Numbered from the stretch's first letter, positions 25,961 through 33,083 are shown. The stretch: 33,599 bases of DNA from Actinomycetota bacterium (GCA_009927665.1 RFMM01000083.1:1-33599); one strand, 5' to 3'. A program made the numbers and translations. The notes: generated from the letters alone by a model not told the origin.

Positions 25961-25966
25961 AGCCTA
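25961..25966 (-). promoter_or_regulatory. Candidate -10 box for glpD (leaderless)
   Basis: Minus-strand TAGGCT is followed by 7 nt and the GTG at 25953, favouring that start over the ATG at 25938. Confidence 0.5.
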
Positions 25967-26025
25967 GAAGTGCGGGCCTGACGGTGCGGTGTGACGGCTG
26001 ACCGCCTCGACCTTGTCTGCATGAC

Positions 26026-26039
26026 TTGCAAATAAGCAA
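26026..26039. promoter_or_regulatory. AT-rich dyad, candidate Fur/PerR operator
   Basis: TTGCAAATAAGCAA is an imperfect palindrome (10 of 14 positions symmetric) inside an AT-rich patch that stands out in this GC-rich sequence. It spans about -37 to -24 from the inferred fur start site, where a repressor would block polymerase. No second copy was seen before rubrerythrin, which fits read-through from fur. Confidence 0.45.
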
Positions 26040-26049
26040 AACCAGCGAA

Positions 26050-26055
26050 TAGCGT
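26050..26055 (+). promoter_or_regulatory. Candidate -10 box for the PerR-like gene (leaderless)
   Basis: TAGCGT is followed by 7 nt and a GTG at 26063. The GTG at 26054 proposed by the ORF track lies inside this box and is therefore unlikely. Confidence 0.5.
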
Positions 26056-26062
26056 GCCCGGT

Positions 26063-26578
26063 GTGCAAGCCCCCGAACTCGTCGCCGCCAAGTATCGCGC
26101 GCAAGGTCGTCGCCTCACGCCGCAGCGACAACTGATTTTTTCGCTGTTGCACGACAACGCCACCCACCCGACCGCTGATGCACTGTTTGCGGTGGCGAGC
26201 AAACGAATGCCCGGCATCTCGCTGCGCACGGTGTATCAAACGCTCGATGAACTCTCGGAGATGGGCGAAATTCAGCTCATGCGCTGCGACGGTGGCGCAC
26301 TACGGTTCGACCCGAACGTCGATGATCACCATCATGCGCTTGATGCCGCGACGGGGGAGGTGTTCGACGTGTACGTCGACAATCTCGATGCATTGCGTGC
26401 GCAACTGCCCGAGGGTTTCGAGGTCGAAAACGTGAGCATCGTCTTTCACGGTCGAGTCGCTAAGGGCAACTCGGCGCGCAGCACAAGTTCAACCAAGTCT
26501 CCCGCTCGGCAGCAAACCGGGCGGGCGAAGTCCACGAAGCGCGCGCCACGGCGCACGAGTCGCGGATCATCCCAATAA
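26063..26578 (+). CDS. Fur-family regulator, PerR-like, without structural zinc cysteines
   Basis: DNA-binding metalloregulator, 171 aa from GTG 26063. The winged helix is RLTPQRQLIFSLLHDN ... GISLRTVYQTLDELSEMGEIQ. Residues matching the B. subtilis PerR regulatory site are present: His in ATHPTAD, Asp in LRFDP, HHH, and Asp in EVFDVYV; Asp rather than Glu at the last position is the PerR-type feature. Both CxxC zinc motifs are missing (HHHALDAATGEVFD; FHGRVAKGN). The last ~35 residues are a Lys/Arg/Ser/Thr-rich basic tail, which may add DNA binding. It is followed 24 nt later by rubrerythrin, a classic PerR target. Peroxide-responsive repression is inferred. Confidence 0.85.
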   Translation: MQAPELVAAKYRAQGRRLTPQRQLIFSLLHDNATHPTADALFAVASKRMPGISLRTVYQTLDELSEMGEIQLMRCDGGALRFDPNVDDHHHALDAATGEVFDVYVDNLDALRAQLPEGFEVENVSIVFHGRVAKGNSARSTSSTKSPARQQTGRAKSTKRAPRRTSRGSSQ

Positions 26579-26602
26579 CCCACCAACCAAGGAGAAACAC
26601 TC

Positions 26603-27022
26603 ATGGCCAAGTTGCACGGCACCAAGACACATGAGAACCTCAAGGAAGCGTTTGCTGGCGAGAGCCAGGCCAACCGCCGCTACTTGTGGTTCGCCCAGAA
26701 GGCCGACGTCGAGGGCTACCCCGACGCCGCTGCATTGTTCCGTTCAGTCGCCGAAGGCGAAACCGGACACGCACACGGCCACCTCGATTACCTGGCCGAA
26801 GTTGGCGACCCCGCCAGCGGCGAGCCGATCGGTGACACCGAGCAGAACCTGAAGGCGTCGATCGCCGGCGAGACCTACGAGTACACCCAGATGTACCCGG
26901 GCTTTGCCAAGACCGCACGCGACGAAGGCTTCGCCGAAATCGCCGACTGGTTCGAGACGCTCGCACGCGCCGAAAAGAGCCACGCCGGACGCTTCACCGA
27001 GGGTCTCAAGACCGTCGGCTGA
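26603..27022 (+). CDS. Rubrerythrin, short form without rubredoxin domain
   Basis: Di-iron peroxidase of the ferritin-like superfamily, 139 aa. Two half-repeats each carry Glu and ExxH ligands: [18 protein letters not shown] with [12 protein letters not shown], and [15 protein letters not shown] with [11 protein letters not shown]. The C-terminal rubredoxin FeS4 domain of classical rubrerythrins is absent, as in sulerythrin-type proteins, so electrons must come from a separate donor. AAGGAG lies 8 nt before the ATG. Lying behind a PerR-like gene and ahead of an Fe-S protein, it is probably the peroxide-reducing member of the module, with the Fe-S protein a candidate partner. Confidence 0.93.
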   Translation: MAKLHGTKTHENLKEAFAGESQANRRYLWFAQKADVEGYPDAAALFRSVAEGETGHAHGHLDYLAEVGDPASGEPIGDTEQNLKASIAGETYEYTQMYPGFAKTARDEGFAEIADWFETLARAEKSHAGRFTEGLKTVG

Positions 27023-27061
27023 TTCGCCCAGCGAATCTCACCGCAATAACCTCCGCGGGTA

Positions 27062-27113
27062 GCGGCCCGGGCGATTGTTGACCGAGATGGTTGACGACAT
27101 CGACCCGGGTCGC
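27062..27113 (+). other. Intercistronic GC stem between rubrerythrin and the Fe-S gene
   Basis: GCGGCCCGGG can pair over 10 bp (one G-U) with CCCGGGTCGC across a 32-nt loop. There is no T-run. It may lower read-through, protect the upstream message, or be incidental in this GC-rich gap of 123 nt. Confidence 0.35.
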
Positions 27114-27145
27114 GCCCCGGAAACCTGCATGAACACGGAAACGAA

Positions 27146-28447
27146 ATGACCACTACCTACGATCCACATCACCCGCTGTATCTCGACGAAGCCGACACAC
27201 GCGCCGAGCTAGAGCGCGTCTACGACTTGTGCCACGGGTGTCGCCTGTGCTTCAAATTTTGTCCGTCGTTTCCGACCCTTTTTGACTACATCGACCAGCA
27301 CGACGATCAAGACGCGGGCAAGATGACGCCCGCACAGCAAGACCACGTGATTGACGAATGCTTCCAGTGCAAGTTGTGTTACATCAACTGCCCGTACATT
27401 CCGGGTCAGCACGAATGGGCGCTCGATTTTCCGCGACTGATGCTGCGCGCCGACGCGATGCGTCGCGCCAACGGTCAAGTGACGTTGCGAGACAAGGTGA
27501 CCACGACGGTGATGGGCAACACTGACGCAATCGGCAAGGTGTCGGTGGCGACGGTGAAACTCACCAACAAGGTGATGGGCGCCAAGCCTGGCTCGCTCAT
27601 TCGCAAAGTGGTGGAAAAGACCGCCGGCATCTCGAGTGTGCGACTCTTGCCGAAGTTTGCGCGTACGCGATTCTCGTCGTGGTTCAAGCAACGGCCCAAG
27701 GTGCGCGTCGGCAAGAAGCAGGGCAGTGTCACCGTGTTCCCGACCTGCCTCGTCGAATACCAAGAGCCGGCCATTGGCAAAGCGCTGGTCAAGGTCTATG
27801 AACACAACGGCATCGAGTGCTCGCTGACCGACGCCGGTTGCTGTGGTGCTCCGTTCTTGCACAGTGGCGACATGGCGGCATTCACCAAGGTGGCGGTCGA
27901 CAACGTGGCGATGCTTGCCGCCGAAGTGCGCAAAGGCAACGACATCGTGGTGCCCCAGCCCACGTGCAGCTACGTGCTGAAAAAGGACTATCTCGACTAC
28001 GTCGGTGGCCCAGATGCGCAACTCGTGTCAGAGCACACCTTCGACGCAGCCGAATACCTCATGAAGGTGCACAAGACCGAGGGTTCGTCACTCGACACGC
28101 AGTTCCCCGGTGAAGTGCCCGAGACGATCACGTATCACACGCCGTGCCACTTGCGCGCGCAGAACATCGGCTTGAAGAGCCGCGACCTCATGAAGTTGAC
28201 CGGTGCAAAGATCAAGCTCGTGCAGCAATGCTCGGGCATCGACGGAATGTGGGGCTTGCGCGCCGAAAACGCCGAGCTCAGTATTCCGATCGGCAAGAAA
28301 CTCGGTGAGATGGTGCAGGCCGCCGACGGCGACGTCGTGGCGGGCGACTGCCACCTGGCAAACACCGCAATCACCGAGCAAACCGGCGATTCACCACTGC
28401 ACCCGCTGCAGGTGGTCGCCAAGGCCTACGGGCTCGATACCGAGTAA
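27146..28447 (+). CDS. Fe-S oxidoreductase, GlpC/HdrB-like (two 4Fe-4S plus CCG domains)
   Basis: 433-aa electron-transfer subunit. The N-terminus has two 4Fe-4S motifs, CHGCRLCFKFCP and CFQCKLCYINCP. The C-terminal half has two cysteine-rich CCG-type modules: FPTCLVEYQEP with DAGCCGAPF, and YHTPCHLRAQNIG with QQCSGIDGMWG, where one Cys of the usual CCG is Ser. No membrane segment is seen. Related proteins pass electrons in glycerol-3-phosphate, glycolate and heterodisulfide systems. Its place between rubrerythrin and DUF3501 matches a recurring three-gene cluster, so a role as electron donor in peroxide reduction is inferred. A 6-codon ORF (MNTETK) overlaps its ATG. Confidence 0.9.
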   Translation: MTTTYDPHHPLYLDEADTRAELERVYDLCHGCRLCFKFCPSFPTLFDYIDQHDDQDAGKMTPAQQDHVIDECFQCKLCYINCPYIPGQHEWALDFPRLMLRADAMRRANGQVTLRDKVTTTVMGNTDAIGKVSVATVKLTNKVMGAKPGSLIRKVVEKTAGISSVRLLPKFARTRFSSWFKQRPKVRVGKKQGSVTVFPTCLVEYQEPAIGKALVKVYEHNGIECSLTDAGCCGAPFLHSGDMAAFTKVAVDNVAMLAAEVRKGNDIVVPQPTCSYVLKKDYLDYVGGPDAQLVSEHTFDAAEYLMKVHKTEGSSLDTQFPGEVPETITYHTPCHLRAQNIGLKSRDLMKLTGAKIKLVQQCSGIDGMWGLRAENAELSIPIGKKLGEMVQAADGDVVAGDCHLANTAITEQTGDSPLHPLQVVAKAYGLDTE

Positions 28448-28502
28448 TCACCCCAGCAAGTACAACCCCCAACAACACCCCAACAACAAGGAGACACCCC
28501 CG

Positions 28503-29114
28503 ATGTCGACCATGACCAGCAAACGCAAGCTCACCCTCAACGACATTCTCGACCACCGCGCATATGAGCGTGTGCGCGAAGAGCGTCGCAACGAGATCAT
28601 CGAAGTGAAGCGTCGCCGTCGCCTGCACCTCGGCACCGTCGTGACGGTTGCCTTCGAGAATCGCGCGACGATGCACAACCAGATTCAAGAGATGCTGCGC
28701 GTCGAGCGCACCGTCACCGACGAAGGCGTGATGGAAGAACTGCGCGCCTACAACCCGATGATTCCCGAGCCCGGTCAGTTGTGCGCGACGCTCTTCATCG
28801 AGTTGACCAGTGAAGATCAGATGCGCGAGTGGCTGCCCAAATTGGTCGGCATCGAGAAGTCGCTCGTCATCGTGCTCGCCGACGGAAGCAGCGTTCGTTG
28901 CACCGTCGACGAACAGCACGCCGAAGGCCTCACTCGCGAGACGGTGACGGCAGCGGTGCATTACGTGCGATTCGACTTCACTGCTGCCCAGATCGAAACG
29001 TTCGCGAAGGGCGGCGTGCAGTTGCGCTGCGACTTGTCGAATTATCTCGAGGCGATCGAATTGCCAGACTTCACTGTGACCGAGCTGCTCACCGACCTGC
29101 GCGACGACGCGTAG
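28503..29114 (+). CDS. DUF3501 family protein
   Basis: 203-aa cytoplasmic protein of unknown function. The family pattern is clear: KLTLNDILDHRAYERVREERRNEIIEVKRRRRLHLG, then FENRATMHNQIQEMLRVERT, EELRAYNPMIPEPGQLCATLFIEL. There is no cysteine cluster or membrane segment. The track start at 28203 runs inside the Fe-S gene in another frame; ATG 28503 has AAGGAG 9 nt upstream, preceded by an almost G-free CA-rich leader. Families named DUF3501 commonly sit beside rubrerythrin and this type of Fe-S protein, so it is likely the third partner of a redox module. Its reaction is not known. Confidence 0.9.
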   Translation: MSTMTSKRKLTLNDILDHRAYERVREERRNEIIEVKRRRRLHLGTVVTVAFENRATMHNQIQEMLRVERTVTDEGVMEELRAYNPMIPEPGQLCATLFIELTSEDQMREWLPKLVGIEKSLVIVLADGSSVRCTVDEQHAEGLTRETVTAAVHYVRFDFTAAQIETFAKGGVQLRCDLSNYLEAIELPDFTVTELLTDLRDDA

Positions 29115-29237
29115 TTCGCCGAGTTGTCGAGCATCAACGAAGACACCGACAATCCGTCGGCCATCGAAGTGATCACGCGTCTGGTCGATGGTCAAGACGC
29201 GGTAGTTCGTACCGCGCGTTCGCTCTCTGCCAGAGTT
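29115..29237 (+). pseudogene. Possible Dps/ferritin-like remnant
   Basis: Directly after the DUF3501 stop and in the same frame, about 40 codons read FAELSSINEDTDNP and then IEVITRLVDGQDAVVRTARS, with coding-like third positions. The pattern resembles the middle helices of Dps-type ferritins. The typical end of the family (heK.aWMLr) does not follow in any frame I checked, and base composition drops after about 29235. No start other than TTG 29124. A decayed internal fragment is my best reading; the match is weak. Confidence 0.35.
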
Positions 29238-29316
29238 GGCGACGTCTCGGTGGTGTTCGTGACGCCTGTCGCACCACTTGCGAGCCTGTTCGGCTTTGAG
29301 CTGATTTCGTGTCAAA

Positions 29317-29334
29317 TGCGGTCGTTCGACCGCA
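29317..29334. promoter_or_regulatory. 8-bp-arm palindrome upstream of the fasciclin gene
   Basis: TGCGGTCG and CGACCGCA are separated by TT and end 27 nt before the ATG. The 2-nt centre is too short for an RNA hairpin loop without opening the stem, so a DNA operator is more likely than a terminator. No clear -10 box was found nearby. Confidence 0.45.
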
Positions 29335-29361
29335 ACTACCCCTCAACAAAATGGATACAGC

Positions 29362-29925
29362 ATGAAAAAGAAACTGATTGCAATCGCTGCAGCGTCAGCA
29401 CTCGTGCTCGCCGCCTGCGGTGGTGACGACGAAGCGACCGAAGACACCGCTGCTGAGGTCACTGAAGACACGATGGCCGAAGAGGCCATGCCAGCCGAAG
29501 CCGGTGACATCGTCGCCGTTGCAAGCGGCAACCCCGACTTCTCGACCTTGGTAGCGGCGATTCAGGCCGCCGGTCTCGTCGAGACACTGCAAGGTGCGGG
29601 CCCATTCACCGTTTTCGCCCCGACCAACGCGGCTTTCGAAGCTCTGCCTGCGGGCTTGCTCGAGAAGCTGCTGTTGCCTGAGAACGTGGCAGCGCTGACG
29701 GCAATCTTGACCTATCACGTCGTATCTGGCCAAGTGATGTCAACCGACGTCACGGCCGGTGATGTCGCGACGGTAGAAGGTTCGACGATCGCTATCACCA
29801 CCGACGGTGGAGTCAAGGTCAACGGAGCGAACGTGGTTGCAGTTGACGTGGCCGCCAGCAACGGCGTGATTCACGTGATCGACCAGGTCATCGTGCCGCC
29901 GACTGTCGACGTCGCCAGCCTCTAA
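29362..29925 (+). CDS. Fasciclin-domain lipoprotein
   Basis: 187-aa exported lipoprotein. [21 protein letters not shown] has a basic N-end, hydrophobic core and LAAC lipobox. An acidic, Thr/Ala-rich spacer ([15 protein letters not shown]) leads to one FAS1 domain: [40 protein letters not shown], then [10 protein letters not shown] and [17 protein letters not shown]1 domains serve in adhesion or matrix binding; the bacterial roles are mostly unknown. No Shine-Dalgarno is evident. It is a single-gene unit ended by a strong terminator. Confidence 0.93.
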   Translation: MKKKLIAIAAASALVLAACGGDDEATEDTAAEVTEDTMAEEAMPAEAGDIVAVASGNPDFSTLVAAIQAAGLVETLQGAGPFTVFAPTNAAFEALPAGLLEKLLLPENVAALTAILTYHVVSGQVMSTDVTAGDVATVEGSTIAITTDGGVKVNGANVVAVDVAASNGVIHVIDQVIVPPTVDVASL

Positions 29926-29942
29926 TTCGAAGTCACACGGAT

Positions 29943-29986
29943 CACCGGCGGGCCCGCGCAAGCGAGCCCGCCGGTGTTTCCTTTAT
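29943..29986 (+). terminator. Rho-independent terminator after the fasciclin gene
   Basis: CACCGGCGGGC pairs perfectly with GCCCGCCGGTG over 11 bp around a 12-nt loop, followed by TTTCCTTTAT. It starts 17 nt after the stop codon. Confidence 0.88.
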
Positions 29987-30077
29987 GGGCATGTACCTTT
30001 TGCGACGTGGCAGTGAACCTGCCGCGATGCTGTGAGCACCTGCCGACTAGCGGCAAGCTTTCCGCCAGACTGAACGA

Positions 30078-31082
30078 GTGACTACTGCACATTCGGCGCT
30101 GACGCACCACGAGGCTGCGACAGTGATGGGCAGCCTCTTGCGTGGCGAGCAGTCGCCCGAACAGATCAAGCAGTTCTTGCTCGGCTACAACGCCCGCGAG
30201 GCAACACCCGATGAGCTTGGCGGTTTTCTCTCGGCGGTGCGAGAAGCGGCGACTCGAGTCGAGTTGCCCGACGCAATTGCTTCACAATCAATTGACATCG
30301 TTGGCACGGGTGGTGACCACAGTGGCTCGGTGAACGTATCGACCATGACCTCTCTGGTGGTTGCAGGTGCCGGAGTGCCCGTATGCAAGCACGGCAATCG
30401 TTCGGCGAGCAGCAAGTGTGGCACCGCCGATGTGCTCGAGGCGCTCGGTGCGCGCATCGAACTGACTCCAGAGCAGGTGTCTCGTTGCGTGAGCGCCGCG
30501 GGTTTCGGTTTCATCTTCGCGCCGAAGTTTCACCCCGCGTTTCGTCATGTGGGGCCGGTGCGTCGCGAGTTGGGTGTGCCAACCATCTTCAACTTGCTCG
30601 GGCCGATGGCCAACCCGGCACCCGTTGCTTACATGCTGGTGGGGGTCGCCAACTCGGCGCGCATGGGCACGATGGCAACGGTGCTCGCGAAACGCACTAC
30701 GGCGTCGCTCGTGGTGCACGGCCACGGTGGGCTCGATGAACTGTCGCTTGCGGGCGCCAATCGGGTTATCGCTACTCGCGACGGTGCCGTGCAAGGTGAA
30801 AGTGTGATTGTCGCGAGCGATCTTGGGCTTGCCGCGGCGCCCAACGACCAACTTCGAGGCGGCGATGCAACGCACAACGCACGAATCGTGCGTGAGGTGC
30901 TTGCGAATCGACTCGCAGGCCCGATTCGCGATGTGGTGGTGTTGAATGCGGCAGTCGCGCTGCACCTGGTTGGGGCAGCAGTGTCACTCTCGCAAGGGGT
31001 ATCGCTGGCCGACCAATCAATCAGCAGCGGGGGCGGCGCTGCAGCGCTCGATGCGTTCGTCGCCGAGTCGCAGCGCGACTAG
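30078..31082 (+). CDS. trpD: Anthranilate phosphoribosyltransferase
   Basis: Transfers phosphoribose from PRPP to anthranilate, second step of tryptophan synthesis. 334 aa, normal length. PRPP and anthranilate-site motifs are intact: DIVGTGGDHSGSVNVST, CKHGNRSASSKCGTADVLEALG, FAPKFHPAFRHVGPVRRELGVPTIFNLLGPMANP and HGHGGLDELSLAG. The GTG at 30078 is used; CAGACT lies 6 nt upstream as a weak -10. It is not next to other trp genes in this window, as often in actinobacteria. Confidence 0.95.
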   Translation: MTTAHSALTHHEAATVMGSLLRGEQSPEQIKQFLLGYNAREATPDELGGFLSAVREAATRVELPDAIASQSIDIVGTGGDHSGSVNVSTMTSLVVAGAGVPVCKHGNRSASSKCGTADVLEALGARIELTPEQVSRCVSAAGFGFIFAPKFHPAFRHVGPVRRELGVPTIFNLLGPMANPAPVAYMLVGVANSARMGTMATVLAKRTTASLVVHGHGGLDELSLAGANRVIATRDGAVQGESVIVASDLGLAAAPNDQLRGGDATHNARIVREVLANRLAGPIRDVVVLNAAVALHLVGAAVSLSQGVSLADQSISSGGGAAALDAFVAESQRD

Positions 31083-31090
31083 CAACTCGC

Positions 31091-31345
31091 AACTACCGTT
31101 ACAGCATCGGCGAACACGGTTTCTCACGCGAACTCGGCTTGCGCGAGACGCTGCGGCTCGTGCGAAAACTCGAACGGAAGCCGGTGAGTCGCTTTTGGTT
31201 CGGTTCGCCATGTCGGTTCGTGCGCCAGCTCGACATCATCGTGCATATCGTGCTGCCCGAGCTGATCGAAGACCGCCACCCACGCTTGGCTGCCTACTTG
31301 CGGCGCACCTCACCACGCTGGGGTCGCAGTTGGCGGTCGTGGTAG
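31091..31345 (+). pseudogene. Headless gene remnant of unknown family
   Basis: An open frame with typical local codon use encodes about 84 residues (NYRYSIGEHGFSRELGLRE, then KLERKPVSRFWFGSP, ending RWGRSWRSW) before a TAG at 31343. No ATG or GTG exists at a sensible place; the frame simply continues back into the trpD end in a different frame, and only TTG 31139 could start it, in mid-helix. It looks like the C-terminal end of a longer protein cut by a deletion joined to trpD. I do not recognise the family. It fills most of the 294-nt trpD-thrB gap. Confidence 0.5.
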
Positions 31346-31367
31346 TCGGCGCCAGCGCTAGCGAAAC

Positions 31368-31373
31368 TACGCT
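31368..31373 (+). promoter_or_regulatory. Candidate -10 box for thrB (leaderless)
   Basis: TACGCT is followed by 6 nt and a GTG at 31380, the codon after the ATG proposed by the track. With the usual spacing, transcription would begin at that GTG. Confidence 0.45.
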
Positions 31374-31379
31374 GAAATG

Positions 31380-32213
31380 GTGATTCGCGTCTCGGTGCCG
31401 GCGAGCACTGCCAATCTCGGCGCTGGGTTTGACTCGCTTGGCCTCGCATTGTCGCTGCACCTCGAAGCGGGGCTCATCGGCGACGGCCAGCCGAGCACGG
31501 CGCGGGTCTGCGACGCTCATCATCCGACACATGTTGCGTTTCGCACGGCCGGCGGGGCGGGCGAGGTCTGGTCGAACGGAGGAATCCCGATGGGTCGCGG
31601 GCTTGGTTTTAGCGGGGCGGCACGGGTGGCGGGTGCCCTGTTGGCGATAGCGCAGCGCGACGGTGTGGTGGCTGCCAACTCGCATGATGCGCGAATGTCG
31701 GCATTTCGCACCGCGGCAGAACTTGAAGGTCACCCCGACAACGTGGCGGCATCGGCACTCGGTGGCTTCACCGTTGCAGCGGCAGGTCGTGCCATTCGTG
31801 TACCTGTGGCGGTGCATGGAGAAGTGGTCGTGTGGGTGCCCGAGAACACGACGAGCACCAAAGAATCGCGCACCAAGTTGTTGCCGACGGTGTCGCTCAC
31901 CGATGCAGTGTGGAACATCTCGCGATCATCGCTGCTCGTGGCAGCACTAGCAACCGGCGATGTTGCTGCGTTGCACGATGCGACGCAAGATCGTCTGCAT
32001 CAAGACGTGCGCCTGGCGATGGTTCCAGAGACGAAGCGAGCAATGCGTGCAGCACTCGATGCAGGCGCATGGGCAGCGTGGCTGTCAGGTTCTGGGCCGA
32101 CGATGGCATGCCTCTGTGATTCGAGCCAGGTCGACAACGTCGCAAAAGCGTTGCCGCGCAGCGGTCAAGTGCACCGCCTGCGCATCGACGCGAACGGCCC
32201 GGTCGTCAGCTAA
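31380..32213 (+). CDS. thrB: Homoserine kinase
   Basis: GHMP-family kinase that phosphorylates homoserine in threonine synthesis. 277 aa from GTG 31380 (278 from ATG 31377). RVSVPASTANLGAGFDSLGLAL and ELEGHPDNVAAS are diagnostic, and AWLSGSGPTMACL is GHMP motif 3. The phosphate-binding loop reads MGRGLGFSGAARVAGA where most members have GLGSSAA, so one Ser is Phe. The protein is slightly short of the ~300-aa norm. thrA/thrC are not in view. Identification as homoserine kinase rests on PASTANLGAGFD. Confidence 0.88.
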   Translation: MIRVSVPASTANLGAGFDSLGLALSLHLEAGLIGDGQPSTARVCDAHHPTHVAFRTAGGAGEVWSNGGIPMGRGLGFSGAARVAGALLAIAQRDGVVAANSHDARMSAFRTAAELEGHPDNVAASALGGFTVAAAGRAIRVPVAVHGEVVVWVPENTTSTKESRTKLLPTVSLTDAVWNISRSSLLVAALATGDVAALHDATQDRLHQDVRLAMVPETKRAMRAALDAGAWAAWLSGSGPTMACLCDSSQVDNVAKALPRSGQVHRLRIDANGPVVS

Positions 32214-32261
32214 CTGCGCAGCGCCGCCTTCGGCACCCCGCAGTTTCGCACGCCGCGTGGG

Positions 32262-32795
32262 TCAGTTCGCGCGGTCGAGAATGCGTCGCAGCGTGCCGGG
32301 TTGAAGTTCGAACAACGACTCGAGGTGCGTCACGATCAACCGATTCGGAATGAACGGTCGCGGGTCGCGCAGAGCAATGCGGTTGCCACCTGAACGCCAC
32401 GCGAAGTGCGTTTCGACCGGGTGGTTGTTTTTCAGAAGATCGAACGCCTCTTGCGGGTCGAACCCGTTGGCAATTGCGATGCCCCACGCCGTCGACGTCG
32501 ATCGCGACATACCCGCATGACAGTGCACGAGCAGGTCGATGCGACCTTCGCCCCAGCGCACCATTTCTTCGACCTGGTCGAAGGTGGGTGGGGTGTAGCC
32601 CGAGTATGCCGAGGTGACGTCATCGAACTCGACCACCTTGTGCTCGGGGTGCGCAAAGTCGCACACCTCGTCGAGCGAGGGGCCCGCGGTCAGCACGCTT
32701 GCGAAGTCGTGGCATCGCTCGCGCGCCTCGTCGAGGTTGACGATGGTCGGAAGAAGGTTGGAACTGATGGATGTGGGAGGTGTCAGTGTGGTCAT
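32262..32795 (-). CDS. Dual-specificity/tyrosine protein phosphatase-like protein
   Basis: 177 aa from ATG 32795 (MTTLTPPTS). The P-loop VHCHAGMSRSTSTAWGIAI matches HCxxGxxRS with catalytic Cys and Arg, and an Asp-rich FDDVTSAY stretch upstream may supply the general acid. EAFDLLKNNHPVETHF follows, as in dual-specificity phosphatases. The track start at 32816 adds seven residues and is less convincing. Substrate could be phosphoprotein, phosphoinositide or another phosphoester. Convergent with thrB, 48 bp apart. Confidence 0.82.
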   Translation of the reverse strand: MTTLTPPTSISSNLLPTIVNLDEARERCHDFASVLTAGPSLDEVCDFAHPEHKVVEFDDVTSAYSGYTPPTFDQVEEMVRWGEGRIDLLVHCHAGMSRSTSTAWGIAIANGFDPQEAFDLLKNNHPVETHFAWRSGGNRIALRDPRPFIPNRLIVTHLESLFELQPGTLRRILDRAN

Positions 32796-32853
32796 GCAAG
32801 TACTACGCACGCGCACGAGGCACGTGTGACCGTGTCAGGCTCGTGCGGCGGTG

Positions 32854-33018
32854 TCAGAGCAGATTGTCGGGCCGATCGCCGGGGTGCTCGCCGGTGTAGT
32901 CCATATTCCAATATTCGGCGCCACACTCGGGGCAGATCACGAAGTCATCGTCGAAGAACTGAATGAGTGTGCCGCAATAGTCGCACGGCATGTTGTCTTC
33001 GATGATGTCGATGCTCAC
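32854..33018 (-). CDS. 54-aa zinc-ribbon protein (not in ORF track)
   Basis: Minus-strand frame GTG 33018 to TGA 32854 encodes MSIDIIEDNMPCDYCGT, then DDDFVICPECGAEYWN. Two CxxC pairs (Cys 12/15 and 29/32) form a rubredoxin/zinc-ribbon knuckle pair with an acidic intervening segment. Codon use matches neighbours. AAAACT lies 6 nt upstream of the GTG. It is too short for the track but looks real. The function is unknown; such proteins often bind zinc and other proteins. It is upstream of and codirectional with the phosphatase gene. Confidence 0.72.
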   Translation of the reverse strand: MSIDIIEDNMPCDYCGTLIQFFDDDFVICPECGAEYWNMDYTGEHPGDRPDNLL

Positions 33019-33083
33019 GACACAAGTTTTGCACGGGGGTGTGTCGTCGTTTCTTCGTCACACCCCATCGCCACGGTTGATGC

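Noticed and set aside
25954-26229. Upstream extension of glpD
   Set aside because: It crosses the divergent fur gene and is not glpD-like; GTG 25953 is the sensible start.
28203-28502. N-terminal extension of the DUF3501 ORF inside the Fe-S gene
   Set aside because: Out-of-frame shadow of the Fe-S gene; ATG 28503 has a strong Shine-Dalgarno and the family begins there.
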